64,000 nucleotides of DNA from Planctomycetota bacterium (GTDB taxonomy: Bacteria; Planctomycetota; Phycisphaerae; UBA1845), in NCBI GenBank assembly GCA_016200265.1, contig JACQFE010000021.1, positions 1 to 64,000 of the forward strand. Direction: 5' to 3'. The translations under genes and the position numbers were made by a program. The notes beneath the pieces are model-generated. The model saw nothing but the letters and a program-made list of their open reading frames with translations, was not told where the DNA came from and ran no database searches. Below are positions 7,205 to 16,865 of the stretch, piece by piece (position 1 is the stretch's first letter; each line of letters starts with the position of its first letter).

Positions 7205-8355
7205 TTCTTCGCTCTTACAGCCCCGCGGAGTTTGGCCGATCGGCTTCGCGGGTTCTCGTTGATTTCCGTCGAACTCGGTCGAATGGCCGTCTCGGAAATC
7301 GTGGAAAATGTTCCAGCCGCCAGTCCGTCTCGAAACGAATTCTCGACGAGCCGGTCCTCGCCCTCGTGAAAACTGATGATTCCAATGCGTGCGCCCGACT
7401 TCATGCAATGGGGCGCGATTCGCAGGAACTGAGTCAAACCAGCCAATTCATCGTTGACGAGAATGCGCAAGGCCTGGAATGTCTTGGCCACAGGATGAAG
7501 TTGGCCGCGCTGTTCCGCGGGACGATTGCGCCAGGCACGAGGCGAGATTCCTTTGGCTTCAAACACGATTCGGACAAGCTGCCCGGTTCGCGTAATCGGA
7601 TGAGTCGTGCGGTGGCGAACAATTCGTTCCGCGATTCGTTGCGCGTGCGGCTCGTTCCCAAATTCGGCCAGACACTCCGATAGTTCCTTGGCCGAGAGTT
7701 TTGCGACATAATCCGCGGCATTTCGCGGCAGACGATCATCCATTCGCATATCCAGCGGGCCGTCGTATTTGTAGCTGAAACCGCGAGCGGAGTCGTCAAT
7801 CTGCATGCTCGAAACGCCAAGATCCGCAAACACGATGTCGTAGCCGTCGATTTTTTCGCGAACCAGGAATTTGCCGAGTCCGGCGAAGTGGCTGCGGTGC
7901 AGGGCGAATGGAGCAGTGCTCGCTGTCGCTTGTGCAGTCTCCTCTATGTTCGAGGTTATGAACGATGCCAGACGATTGGCCGTTCGCTCGAGTTGTACGG
8001 CATCGACGTCGAATCCAATCAATCTTCCGGTCGGCCCGATCCGTATGATGAATTCCAATGCGTGTCCGCCGTAGCCGATCGTGCAGTCGGCCACGATGTC
8101 GCCGGGCTGCGGACGAAGTGTCGCGAGAACTTCTTCGACGAGCACCGGAAGATGAGTTCCTGCCGGAGTTCGACCTTGCGCTCGAACATGTTGCTGCATT
8201 TCCGGAAACGCGTCCGGGGCGAGCTCTTTGTACCTGTGCTCAAATTGTTTGGGGTGCGTGCCGGAATACCTCGGTCTTCGCCGCCGAGGCGATGGAACTC
8301 CGCCAGCCAAATCAGCAGGATGAACTCGTGATTCATCCTGCTGATCGCCGTTCAT
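7201..8355 (-). CDS. rsmH: 16S rRNA (cytosine-1402-N4)-methyltransferase RsmH
   Basis: It methylates N4 of C1402 in the 16S rRNA P-site, using SAM. Motifs are HLPVLVEEVLATL, ADCTIGYGGHA (SAM-binding loop), GFDVDAVQL, FADLGVSSMQID, RGFSYKYDGPLDMRM and the C-terminal IISFHEGEDR and RSRSAKLRG. The 384 residues include an N-terminal extension of about 65 residues rich in Arg/Pro with RYKELAP and VRAQGRTPAGTH. It follows gdh by 17 bp on the same strand, so the two are likely cotranscribed. It is not near ftsI, mraY or murE, in line with the loss of the dcw cluster in many planctomycetes. Confidence 0.92.
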   Translation of the reverse strand: MNGDQQDESRVHPADLAGGVPSPRRRRPRYSGTHPKQFEHRYKELAPDAFPEMQQHVRAQGRTPAGTHLPVLVEEVLATLRPQPGDIVADCTIGYGGHALEFIIRIGPTGRLIGFDVDAVQLERTANRLASFITSNIEETAQATASTAPFALHRSHFAGLGKFLVREKIDGYDIVFADLGVSSMQIDDSARGFSYKYDGPLDMRMDDRLPRNAADYVAKLSAKELSECLAEFGNEPHAQRIAERIVRHRTTHPITRTGQLVRIVFEAKGISPRAWRNRPAEQRGQLHPVAKTFQALRILVNDELAGLTQFLRIAPHCMKSGARIGIISFHEGEDRLVENSFRDGLAAGTFSTISETAIRPSSTEINENPRSRSAKLRGAVRAKN

Positions 8356-8372
8356 CTTTCAGTAGCCTCGAA

Positions 8373-9623
8373 TCAAACCCATCCGCGAATCTTGCAGGCT
8401 TCGGCCACGCGAGAGACGGCCACCATGTACGCTGCGAGACGATTGTGAATGCGGCTCTTCTTGGCCATGTCGTAGACGGCCTTGAACGCATCGGTCATCT
8501 TGCGATCGAGCTGTTTCTGAACTTCATCGAGCGACCAATAGTAGTTGTAGGTGTTTTGCACTTGCTCGAAGTACGACACGGTCACACCGCCGGCATTGGC
8601 GAGGAAGTCGGGCAGGACATAGACGCCCTTCTCGAACAGAATCTTGTCCGCATCCGGCACCGTCGGGCCGTTGGCAAGCTCGCACATGAGCCTGGCCTTG
8701 ATGTTCCCGGCGTTGCGAGCGGTGATGACGCCTTCCAGCGCAGCAGGATAGAGGATATCGCACTGCAATTCGAGAAGTTCTTCATTTGAAATCGGCTTGC
8801 TGTTGGGGAAGTTCGCAAGCGCGCCGGTTTCGAGCTTGTGTTTCACGAGAGCGTGCGCGTCGAGTCCATCCTTGTTCATCACGCCGCCGCGGGAATCAGT
8901 GGCCGCAATCAATGTGCCGCCGCCAAGAATTTCCGGGTGCAAAGTGGCCGCGAATTGACCGGCATTGCCAAATCCCTGGATCGCATACGTCGCGTTTCGC
9001 ACGTTGATGTTGAGCGCTTTCGCGGCCTCACGAACAATGTAAATACCGCCGCGGGCTGTGGCATCGCCACGACCTTCAGAGCCACCGACCGCCAGTGGTT
9101 TGCCGGTGATGACGCCGGGATGCGAGTAGCCCATGATGACTTCATATTCGTCCATCATCCAGGCCATGATCTGCGGAGTGGTGTAAACGTCCGGGGCAGG
9201 AACGTCGCGATGCACGCCGAGTTCACGGCCGACGGCGCGGATATAGGCGCGGGAGAGGCGTTCCTTTTCGCCGTTGGACATTTCCTTGGGATTGCAAACG
9301 ATGCCGCCTTTGCCGCCGCCGAGAGGAATATCCACGACCGATGTCTTCCACGTCATCCATGCGGCAAGTGCTCGAACCGTATCGACCGTCTCTTCGGGGT
9401 GCCAGCGAATTCCGCCCTTGGTCGGGCCGCGAGCGGCGTTGTATTGCACGCGGAAGCCTTTGAAAATTCGCGTGGCGCCGGAGTCCATCTTCACGGGAAG
9501 CGTGAAGTGGTATTCCTTCATGGGCCAGCGGAGCAGTTCGTGCGTCGCAGCATCGAGGCCGAGCCGCTGGGCGGCCTCATCAAGCTGTTGTTGAGCAATC
9601 GCAAATGGGTTCAGGGTGGACAT
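8373..9623 (-). CDS. gdhA: Glu/Leu/Phe/Val-type dehydrogenase, probably glutamate dehydrogenase
   Basis: A 416-residue NAD(P)-dependent enzyme interconverting glutamate with 2-oxoglutarate and ammonia. GFRVQYNAARGPTKGGIRWHP and DIPLGGGKGGIVCNP carry the substrate-binding and catalytic lysines, followed by PAPDVYTT and a Rossmann motif GFGNAGQFAA. The length fits hexameric GDHs of the bacterial/archaeal small type. The ATG at 9623 follows a GGAGGAAGG tract on the minus strand. It leads an apparent two-gene unit with rsmH. Glutamate rather than leucine or phenylalanine specificity is inferred from overall resemblance and is not certain. Confidence 0.9.
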   Translation of the reverse strand: MSTLNPFAIAQQQLDEAAQRLGLDAATHELLRWPMKEYHFTLPVKMDSGATRIFKGFRVQYNAARGPTKGGIRWHPEETVDTVRALAAWMTWKTSVVDIPLGGGKGGIVCNPKEMSNGEKERLSRAYIRAVGRELGVHRDVPAPDVYTTPQIMAWMMDEYEVIMGYSHPGVITGKPLAVGGSEGRGDATARGGIYIVREAAKALNINVRNATYAIQGFGNAGQFAATLHPEILGGGTLIAATDSRGGVMNKDGLDAHALVKHKLETGALANFPNSKPISNEELLELQCDILYPAALEGVITARNAGNIKARLMCELANGPTVPDADKILFEKGVYVLPDFLANAGGVTVSYFEQVQNTYNYYWSLDEVQKQLDRKMTDAFKAVYDMAKKSRIHNRLAAYMVAVSRVAEACKIRGWV

Positions 9624-10068
9624 CTACAATTCCTTCCTCCGGGGTAAGTTCGCCCGGGCCATAGAAACGATACCGCTGCACGATCACGAGCAGGATCAAC
9701 GGCATCTGCCGAAATTCCCTGCAAACGGCGTGCCAACATTCGAAAAATATAGTGAGAATGGGGCGAAAATGAAAGGCCAGAGGGGATGGGTATCGAAAAA
9801 ATCGAAAAATCGTGGCATCGCAACGGCGAATAGGCGGAACCAACAAGATCGAAGAGCGAATGGCGGAGATCGAATCCAAACAGGCAGTAAGGCAAAGAGG
9901 CAAGAAGGCAATGACGTAGCAGGCATGAAGCGAGCCGCAGAATTCGCAGTCGTACAGTCTCTTCAGAAGTTGAATATTTCCAATTTCGTCCATCCAGACG
10001 GTTGCAAATTTCGACACTATTAAATTACAATTCTGAATCAAATTACAGCAGCCCGGAGGGAATTGCGT
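9624..10068. other. Divergent intergenic region with degenerate word repeats
   Basis: This 445-bp region separates the divergent gdh and the secreted protein gene. At 9880-9920 it contains varied tandem GGCAA-type words (GGCAGTAAGGCAAAGAGGCA). Read on the minus strand, the stretch 9926-9780 resembles 29965-30050 (ATTGCCTTAC..., TTCGATCT..., TTTTTCGA). Just before 10050 it is AT-rich and could hold the promoter of the rightward gene. No gene is supported. Confidence 0.5.
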
Positions 10069-12246
10069 TTGCTGCGTTATCAGTTGAAAATTCTTGCGAT
10101 CGCGGTGTTTCACCTTGGAAGTGTAGCGAACGCACAACTCGCGCTGTTTTGGACCAATCCGTCTGGAGGTTCTGCCGCTGACGCATTGAATTGGAATCCG
10201 ACCGCGGTTCCTAGAGCCGTCGATTACCTTTACTTCAACATCCCAGAAATGTACACGGTTCAATTCGATAAGGCTGTTCCAGATTCGCAGTCGGTCAGCA
10301 TCGGGCTGGGAAATGTGACCTTCGAGCTCTCCGCCCCGCACGAAGTGCTGACGGATTTCATGGTTGGCGCAATTGGTGATGCGACGATCACCCTTGCCCA
10401 AGGCACGTTCACTCTTGGGCCGAACGTAGCGAATTCGCATTACTTGAACGTGCTGGGTACTTCATCGGGTTCGCACGGAACAATGAACGTTATTTCCCCC
10501 ACTGCAAGTTTGATCGGCTCGGGTAGTCGCGGTCTTTCAGTCGGCTCAAATAACGGAACAGGCACGTTGAATGTAATTGGCGGAGGACAAGTCAATCTTG
10601 CCGGGCTCGGAGTGGTCCACGGTAACGCAAATATCATTGGGGGGGATACGTCGACCGGAGTCCGGTCGACTCTGCGCGTCTTCGGGTTAAGCGTTTATAA
10701 TGATTCCTCCCTAATAATCGGCGAAGGCGGATCGGTCATCGTTGCGAACGAAGTCTTCGCACACGACGGTGGACAATTATTCATAGCAAGTTCGGCTGAA
10801 TTGGGCTCAACGCTCACGGCGTCGGATCTCACGGTCAGCAACTCGAATGCGTTTTTCAACTACAACAACTCCGAGACGGTGATTGAAATTGGAGCCGGCG
10901 CCGAGGTGAACGTCGCCGATTCGACGACGGTCTACCAAAACGGAACCCTGCGCTTATTGGAAACATGTGTTCTCCGTACACGAAACATCTCAATCAGTCA
11001 GGATTCCACTTTGACACACGTCGGTGGTGTGCTGATTGTCGACGGAGGCGGCTTTGACACTGAGTATGATGCCCTTCCCGCCGTTAACAGCACTGCAGGG
11101 TTTCCCCACCTTGAGCTACGGCATGGTGCATTCGCAACCGCCCAAAACCGATACGCACTTTCGACAAATGCTCTGGCTATTGGGACAACAGGTTATGGCC
11201 TTCTCACTGTTCAGGATGCAGCAACCATCGAACTTACACAAGGTGATGGCCTGCTCGGGCAGGCGTTCGGGAGCCTGGGCGAGCTAAACATCGAATCCGG
11301 ATCCTTGGTGACCCTTGCACCAAGTTCGGTGTTCATTGTTGGAGACAAGGGACAGGCTGTCTTAAATGTTGTCAGTGCGGACCTTTCGACAGGTACGGTC
11401 TACGTCGGAAAATCATCTATTGGCTACGGGGAAGCCAATGTGGTCGGCGAAGGCGGAAACTGGGTGATACATGGCGGCTTGTTTGTCGGATGCGAACCGA
11501 ATAGCGGAGTCGGCTCCGGCCGGGTGGCGGTCAGTTCCGGCAGCACATTGAGTGCCTCCAGCACATTGCTTATGGAGAATTCTCAACTGGATGTAGCATC
11601 GGGGGCGCGTATAGACATTGCCGGTCCTGCAAACATTCGGGGCGTTCTCACGTTGAATGCGGGGGAACTCGCTGCCAATTCAATGGAAGTGACGGAGGAT
11701 GGCATGGTCACGGGTAGCGGCTCCATCCTCGCGAAACTTCAACTAGCCGGAACCCTCAGACCGCATGTTGGGACGATGAGCGACACAGGAGTCGTCGCCG
11801 TCACAGGTGATGTTGGCTTTGCAGATGAAGGAACGTATTTGTGCCGCGTCAATAGCGCAGGACCTGGCGGAGCGGATCGACTGGAAATAAGCGGTACCGC
11901 CGAATTGCACGGACGACTCCGCATCGAACTCGGTTCCGAGAACGACTTGCAAGTGTGCCAGAAAGTTGAGGTGATGACGTTTCATTCCACGAAAGGCAAC
12001 TTCGACCGCGTCGAACTACCGTTTCAGCAGCTCCGTGTCGTGATCGGAGATGATGGTCTTTCGGTTGCGGTGGGCCCTTATGCCGACATTTATGCCGACG
12101 GGTCTGTTGATCTCCGCGATTGGGCGCTTTTCCAGAATAAATTCGGCTGCTCGGGTCCATGCTTCACGGATTTCACGCAGGATAGCAGGACAGACAACGC
12201 CGACAACAGCTTCCTCGTATCTCAGTTGGGTACAACATGTCCTTGA
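10069..12246 (+). CDS. Large secreted β-rich protein with a dockerin-like C-terminus
   Basis: About 725 residues, starting with a signal peptide (LLRYQLKILAIAVFHLGSV then ANAQ). The body is a long series of Gly/Ser/Asn-rich β-strand repeats of the autotransporter-like or PEP-CTERM-associated type (GTGTLNVIGGGQVNL, GYGLLTVQDAATIELTQGDG, YGEANVVGEGGNWVIHGGL), expected to form a β-helix. The end (IYADGSVDLRDWALFQNKFGC...DFTQDSRTDNADNSFLVSQL) holds two Ca-loop-like motifs, like the GC-type dockerins of planctomycetes. GGAGGG ends at 10060, too close to a TTG at 10063 but well spaced for the TTG at 10069, which I chose. It is probably a surface protein; the ligand is unknown. Confidence 0.75.
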   Translation: MLRYQLKILAIAVFHLGSVANAQLALFWTNPSGGSAADALNWNPTAVPRAVDYLYFNIPEMYTVQFDKAVPDSQSVSIGLGNVTFELSAPHEVLTDFMVGAIGDATITLAQGTFTLGPNVANSHYLNVLGTSSGSHGTMNVISPTASLIGSGSRGLSVGSNNGTGTLNVIGGGQVNLAGLGVVHGNANIIGGDTSTGVRSTLRVFGLSVYNDSSLIIGEGGSVIVANEVFAHDGGQLFIASSAELGSTLTASDLTVSNSNAFFNYNNSETVIEIGAGAEVNVADSTTVYQNGTLRLLETCVLRTRNISISQDSTLTHVGGVLIVDGGGFDTEYDALPAVNSTAGFPHLELRHGAFATAQNRYALSTNALAIGTTGYGLLTVQDAATIELTQGDGLLGQAFGSLGELNIESGSLVTLAPSSVFIVGDKGQAVLNVVSADLSTGTVYVGKSSIGYGEANVVGEGGNWVIHGGLFVGCEPNSGVGSGRVAVSSGSTLSASSTLLMENSQLDVASGARIDIAGPANIRGVLTLNAGELAANSMEVTEDGMVTGSGSILAKLQLAGTLRPHVGTMSDTGVVAVTGDVGFADEGTYLCRVNSAGPGGADRLEISGTAELHGRLRIELGSENDLQVCQKVEVMTFHSTKGNFDRVELPFQQLRVVIGDDGLSVAVGPYADIYADGSVDLRDWALFQNKFGCSGPCFTDFTQDSRTDNADNSFLVSQLGTTCP

Positions 12247-12337
12247 TGCCGTGTTGCAAACCTCGGATATAGTAACTTGCCCATGTCCACGCTTTCGCCG
12301 AAACAGGATGGTAATTGCAAGTCCGGGACACGCTGGC

Positions 12338-13486
12338 CTAGTCTTGTCTACCCATCCGCCTCAGCCACCGAAAGTGCGATCTAACTCCCTGACGGAATGT
12401 TCGATGGCTCGTGTAGCGAATCCCGAATTCCTTGCACGTGTTCTCGATGACCGGGGCCAGGGCGGGATAATGGATGTGACAGACCTGCGCGAACAGGTGG
12501 TGCTCGATCTGGAAATTCAGGCCGCCGATATACCACGAAAGCAGGCGGTTGCCGCGGGCAAAATCGACCGTGGTCTCAACCTGGTGCTCGGCCCAGCTTT
12601 TTTCCATCCGGCCCGTGCTCTTGTCAGGCATCGGAAATTCCGCGTCCTCCACGGCGTGGGCAAGTTGAAACACCACGCTGAGCACGAGGCCTTGGAAATA
12701 CGTCACCACGAAGTAGAGCATCAGAACGTACCACCAGGGGTGCAACATGAAGGGAATCACAAAGGCCAGTGTAAAGAAAACGGCCTTACCGCCGATGAAT
12801 GTAACCAAGTCCCACCCCTTCGGTCGCGGGAGGCGATGTGCCCCGATTTTACCGACGGCGACGTTGACGAAGTCATCCAGAATCTGCCACTTGGCGGGCA
12901 GAAACCCGTACAGGATCCACAGATAGAAATGCTGGAATCGATGAAACCAGAATCGTTTTTGATGCGGTGACAGCCTGCCGAGAACCCCAAGGTTAATGTC
13001 GTCGTCCTCGCCGGTGATGTTCGAAAAGCTGTGATGGATTGAATTGTGTTTTCGGGCCCAGATATAGGAACTGCCGCCGAGAAGATCCAGCGTCATGGCC
13101 GTGACCTTGTTGACCCAGGGTCGATTTGAATAGGCGTGGTGGCCGCCGTCGTGCTGGATGTTGAATCCCACGGCCGCCATGGACAAGCCAAGTGAGATGG
13201 CCAGCGGAATCGCGGCCCAAATGCCACCCATGCCAAAGACGAGCAGCGTGTAGGACGCCGCGAGCCACGCGAGAATCATCGCGGTCTTTACATACATCTT
13301 CAGGCAATCCCGACGTTTCTTTCCGGTGTGATCGAAATATCCATCTACCGTGCGCCGAAGCGCGCGGTAGAAGGAGTCATTCGTGTCAAATTTCACTCCA
13401 GATTTGGGAATTGTGAGATCCGGTGTTTGGGTTGCTAGACCGTCAATGACGGATGTGGTTGCTACAACTTCTGGATTCCATCCCAT
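12338..13486 (-). CDS. Fatty acid desaturase, Δ6/front-end type membrane di-iron enzyme
   Basis: A membrane desaturase of about 382 residues. The three histidine clusters are HDGGHH (about residue 110), HNSIHH (about 146) and QIEHH (about 325); the Gln in the third box is typical of front-end (Δ6-type) and linoleoyl-type desaturases. Four or so membrane segments lie around residues 65-105 and 235-285. No cytochrome b5 domain is fused, so electrons must come from a separate ferredoxin or cytochrome. The start at 13486 follows GAAGGAGAG at a good distance, so a longer frame to 13564 is not used. It is monocistronic between the sigma factor and the secreted protein. Confidence 0.85.
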   Translation of the reverse strand: MGWNPEVVATTSVIDGLATQTPDLTIPKSGVKFDTNDSFYRALRRTVDGYFDHTGKKRRDCLKMYVKTAMILAWLAASYTLLVFGMGGIWAAIPLAISLGLSMAAVGFNIQHDGGHHAYSNRPWVNKVTAMTLDLLGGSSYIWARKHNSIHHSFSNITGEDDDINLGVLGRLSPHQKRFWFHRFQHFYLWILYGFLPAKWQILDDFVNVAVGKIGAHRLPRPKGWDLVTFIGGKAVFFTLAFVIPFMLHPWWYVLMLYFVVTYFQGLVLSVVFQLAHAVEDAEFPMPDKSTGRMEKSWAEHQVETTVDFARGNRLLSWYIGGLNFQIEHHLFAQVCHIHYPALAPVIENTCKEFGIRYTSHRTFRQGVRSHFRWLRRMGRQD

Positions 13487-13766
13487 CAAGGCTCTCCTTC
13501 GATCGATTTTTGAGGCAATTTCACTGATATCGCCGACCTCTTTCCATAGCCGACTTCCCTCCATGAACGATACGACGCCTGGCTACGATATTATTTTTAC
13601 AACCAAACCCCTGTTTCCACAAGGGGCCTCGATATGGTTGCAGCATTTCCATCCATTTCTACGTGCCGCACGCGTCAAAAGTTGCAGTGGAAATACTCCG
13701 CATCCGGTTGGATGCAATTTGAAGCACAATTTTCGGAGCAGGTGTGTTTTCTTGCGGGAAACTTGC

Positions 13767-13793
13767 GGACCAGGAAAATTTTCGACCTGGCCC
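13767..13793 (-). terminator. Possible hairpin downstream of the sigma factor gene
   Basis: GGACCAGG and CCTGGCCC pair around an A/T-rich loop, 10 bp past the sigma factor stop. There is no T-run after the stem on the minus strand, so its role as an intrinsic terminator is doubtful. The remainder of 13487-13802 upstream of the desaturase shows no gene. Confidence 0.3.
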
Positions 13794-13802
13794 AAGGAGG
13801 CG

Positions 13803-14678
13803 TTAATCCAGGATATGTTCTTTGATTTTCCGCAGCGCGTCGCATTCGATCTGGCGGACGCGTTCGCGGGTCAGGCCGATGGCGACGCCAATTTGCTTGA
13901 GGGTCATGGGCTCGTTGTCGTCCAGGCCGTAGCGCATCTTGAGAATGACGGATTCGCGTTCGTCGAGGGCGCGGATGAGGCCTTCAATGCGGGAATGCTG
14001 CGATTCGCTTTCGAGAGCGTCTTCCGGGGCGGGGGTCCGCCGATCGGCAATTCCCTCCGTGAGTGTCACGCCATTGGCATTTTCAGAATCGTGCGTGGGC
14101 GAGGAGACAGCTCGCACGGCATTGCGAATGTGATTCACTTTGCTGACGCTCATCTCCATGACGGTCGCGAGTTCCTGCATGGTCGGCGGCCGGCCTTCTG
14201 TTTCAATGTATTGCTCGCGGGCCTCGCGGAAGCGAGAAATCATCTCCACCATGTAGGCCGGAATGTGGATCGGCTTGTCGCTGTTGATGAGACTGCGTTT
14301 GATGGCCTGCTTGATCCACCATGAGGCGTAGGTGCTGAAGCGTGTGTTCTGATCGGCGTCGAATCCCTCGACGGCGCGGATCAAGCCCAGATTGCCCTCG
14401 TTGATCAAATCATTGAGCGGCATGCCGCGCTTGGCGTATTTCTTCGCGATGTTAACGACGAGACGGAGGTTCGAACGGACCATCTTCTCGCGAGCGGCGG
14501 CGGCATCGGACTCGGCGTCTTCGCGTTCGCGCAGGGAGATTTGGCCCTGAGCGAAATCGTCGGAAAGCTGCTGCCCGCGACGGATGATGCGAGCAAGCTG
14601 CTTTTCTTCGTCCGGCGTCAGAAGCGGCGCGTCGTTGATCTGCCGCAAGTACACTTGCAGCCCAGTATCGATGGCGAT
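13803..14678 (-). CDS. RNA polymerase sigma factor, RpoD/SigA family, possible ATC start
   Basis: A sigma-70 protein of about 291 residues that includes region 1.2 (DTGLQVYLRQINDAPLLT), region 2 (LRLVVNIAKKYAKRGMPLNDLINEGNLGL; RFSTYASWWIKQAI), region 3 and region 4 (LKQIGVAIGLTRERVRQIE). It lacks region 1.1, like group 2 or compact primary sigmas. The first ordinary start in frame, GTG at 14654, would remove the conserved AIDTGLQ. Upstream in frame there is no ATG, GTG or TTG, but an ATC at 14678 lies 9 bases after GGAGG, so I place the start there with caution. It follows rpsA by 65 bp on the same strand. Confidence 0.85.
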   Translation of the reverse strand: MAIDTGLQVYLRQINDAPLLTPDEEKQLARIIRRGQQLSDDFAQGQISLREREDAESDAAAAREKMVRSNLRLVVNIAKKYAKRGMPLNDLINEGNLGLIRAVEGFDADQNTRFSTYASWWIKQAIKRSLINSDKPIHIPAYMVEMISRFREAREQYIETEGRPPTMQELATVMEMSVSKVNHIRNAVRAVSSPTHDSENANGVTLTEGIADRRTPAPEDALESESQHSRIEGLIRALDERESVILKMRYGLDDNEPMTLKQIGVAIGLTRERVRQIECDALRKIKEHILD

Positions 14679-14743
14679 GGCAGTCGTCCTCCACGGAGCC
14701 GATCGGTCCAGGGGATCAGCTCCACCCCGAGAGGCGCGATGGC

Positions 14744-16531
14744 TCAGTCGTTTTCTTCGGTATCAGCGGCCCGCTCAGCGTGCTTTTGCGGGATCAAACC
14801 ACCGGCTTCGACGCCGGCGCCGTGCAACCCGCCTCGACGAGTCTTGGTCGGAGCCCCCGAACCGGATTCCGCCTCCTGCTCGGCGGACCATTCGGCGCGC
14901 TTCTTGGACAAGCCGATCTTGCGCTCCACGGGATCGACCCGCAGAATCTTGACCAGAATTTTGTCTCCGATCTTCACTTCCGAGTGCGGATCTTCAACCT
15001 TATGATCGGCTAATTCACTGACATGTAGAAGTCCTTCGAGGCCTTCCTCTAGTTCCACAAATACACCGAAATTCGTGATCTTGGTGACGGATCCCTCGAC
15101 GATTTGTCCGGGAATATAGTTTTCCGGAACCGCGCGAGCCCAGGGATCTTCGTGAAGCTGCTTGAGTCCGAGTGCGATGCGCTGCTTGTCTTCCTCGACT
15201 TTGAGGACCACGCAGTCAATGGTGTCGCTTTTCTTCAGAAGCTCTGAAGGATGGCTGATCTTCTTGGTCCAGCTCATGTCGGAGACATGCAGCAAGCCGT
15301 CGATGCCCTCTTCGATTTCCACAAACGCCCCATAATTGGTGAGGTTGCGGACGCGACCGGTGATTCGCGTATTCGGTGGATATTTCTGGGCAACGTGCGT
15401 CCAGGGATTTTCCTGGGTCTGCTTGATGCCGAGGGAAATTTCCTGCTTGCCCTTGTTGATGTCGAGCACGACGACCTCGACCATGTCGCCGACGGTGAGC
15501 ATTTCGGACGGATGATTGATGCGCCGCGTCCAGCTCATTTCGCTGATGTGGACGAGACCTTCCACGCCCGGCTCGATCTTTACGAATGCCCCGTAATTCA
15601 TAATGTTGACAACTTCGCCCTTGAGGTGTGTGGCGACCGGATATTTGCTTTCGATCGCCTCCCACGGATTGACCTTGAGCTGCTTCAGGCCAAGTGCGAT
15701 CTTCTCCTTCTCGCGATCTATGCTCAGGACTTTCACTTCGATCTCGTCGTCAATCCGCAGAATTTCCGACGGATGCCCGACGCGGTCCCAGCTCATGTCC
15801 GTGATGTGCAGCAGACCGTCAATGCCGCCCAAGTCCACGAATGCGCCAAAGTCCGCGATGTTCTTGACAAGACCGGTGCGCACGTCGCCAATCTGCAGGC
15901 CGGTCATGAGCGCGTCCTTCGCGGTGGAGCGGGCTTCTTCGATCATCTTGCGGCGCGAAATCACGATGTTGCGACGCTCGGTGTCGATCTTCAAGATCTT
16001 TGCTTGAATCGTCTTGCCGATGAATTCACCGATTTCGCCTGGGCGCCGGATGTCCACCTGCGAGGCGGGCAGGAACACCGGATATCCGATATCCACGAGC
16101 AGGCCGCCCTTAATCTTTCGCATGACGCGGCCTTCGACAAGGTCGCCTTCATTCTTCGATGAAATGATTCGCTGCCAGTTGAGAATTCGGTCAGCTTTGC
16201 GCTTGGAGAGAATGACATGGCCGCTGTCGGATTCCACCGACTCCAGCCAAACCTGAACCTCATCACCCGGATCGATGCTGCCGGGATCGTCCCACTCTTC
16301 CGCGGGAATGAGCCCTTCGCTCTTGAGTCCGACATCGATGACGACGTCGTCGCCGGCCTTTCCGACGACAATGCCCTTGAGGATCGTGCCGGGCTTGAAC
16401 TCGTCTTCCTTGCGGTCAATGAGCTTTCCGACAATTTCATCTTCCGAGAAGTTGTCGAAAATCGACGCCAACTCGGCATCGACGCCGGTACCAATCGAAT
16501 CCAGATCCATTATGAGGTTTTGATCTACCAT
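14744..16531 (-). CDS. rpsA: 30S ribosomal protein S1
   Basis: 595 residues with six S1 (OB-fold) RNA-binding domains at about 46-115, 130-198, 213-282, 297-367, 384-454 and 471-541. The later domains carry the typical signature NYGAFVEIEEGIDGLLHVS and SWTKKISHPSE, while domains 1-2 are the divergent ribosome-docking type. S1 brings mRNA to the 30S subunit. The C-terminus after domain 6 is a charged, low-complexity tail. It is followed by the sigma factor gene 65 bp downstream, probably in the same transcript. The 334-bp upstream spacer (16532-16865) contains no gene and should hold the promoter. Confidence 0.95.
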   Translation of the reverse strand: MVDQNLIMDLDSIGTGVDAELASIFDNFSEDEIVGKLIDRKEDEFKPGTILKGIVVGKAGDDVVIDVGLKSEGLIPAEEWDDPGSIDPGDEVQVWLESVESDSGHVILSKRKADRILNWQRIISSKNEGDLVEGRVMRKIKGGLLVDIGYPVFLPASQVDIRRPGEIGEFIGKTIQAKILKIDTERRNIVISRRKMIEEARSTAKDALMTGLQIGDVRTGLVKNIADFGAFVDLGGIDGLLHITDMSWDRVGHPSEILRIDDEIEVKVLSIDREKEKIALGLKQLKVNPWEAIESKYPVATHLKGEVVNIMNYGAFVKIEPGVEGLVHISEMSWTRRINHPSEMLTVGDMVEVVVLDINKGKQEISLGIKQTQENPWTHVAQKYPPNTRITGRVRNLTNYGAFVEIEEGIDGLLHVSDMSWTKKISHPSELLKKSDTIDCVVLKVEEDKQRIALGLKQLHEDPWARAVPENYIPGQIVEGSVTKITNFGVFVELEEGLEGLLHVSELADHKVEDPHSEVKIGDKILVKILRVDPVERKIGLSKKRAEWSAEQEAESGSGAPTKTRRGGLHGAGVEAGGLIPQKHAERAADTEEND

Positions 16532-16865
16532 GTTCCGTCTACTTGCGTGATCCTTGCGGCATGTGAAAGACGCGCCGTCGCCGATGCCCTATTCCGGTCG
16601 GCGTCACGAAATTCCCCCGCTCGTTTCGGAGAACTTTCTGCGAAGTGAAAAACCTGCCGCTTACGCCGCACCCTCACGCGTCACGAATCTATCACGCGAA
16701 TTCGCGAATGCGCACAACCCAGCCCTTCTGCGGGCGCGAATCAAATCGCGCCTACCGCGCAGGAGAACTCATCGAGCGGGAGTATACACGCACACCCACA
16801 GATCATCCAATCTGGGAATTTGGTTATTCGATCCCGCCCCGCCGCGGCAATTCAGACCGTCGGGG

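Noticed and set aside
9580-10440. 286-residue open frame on the - strand
   Set aside because: It crosses the gdh start, the word-repeat spacer and the beginning of the secreted protein gene, and its composition is not protein-like.
12050-12970. 306-residue open frame on the + strand
   Set aside because: It is antisense to the desaturase and overlaps the end of the secreted dockerin-type gene; no motifs.
15251-16162. 303-residue open frame on the + strand
   Set aside because: Antisense to rpsA; it mirrors the S1 repeats.
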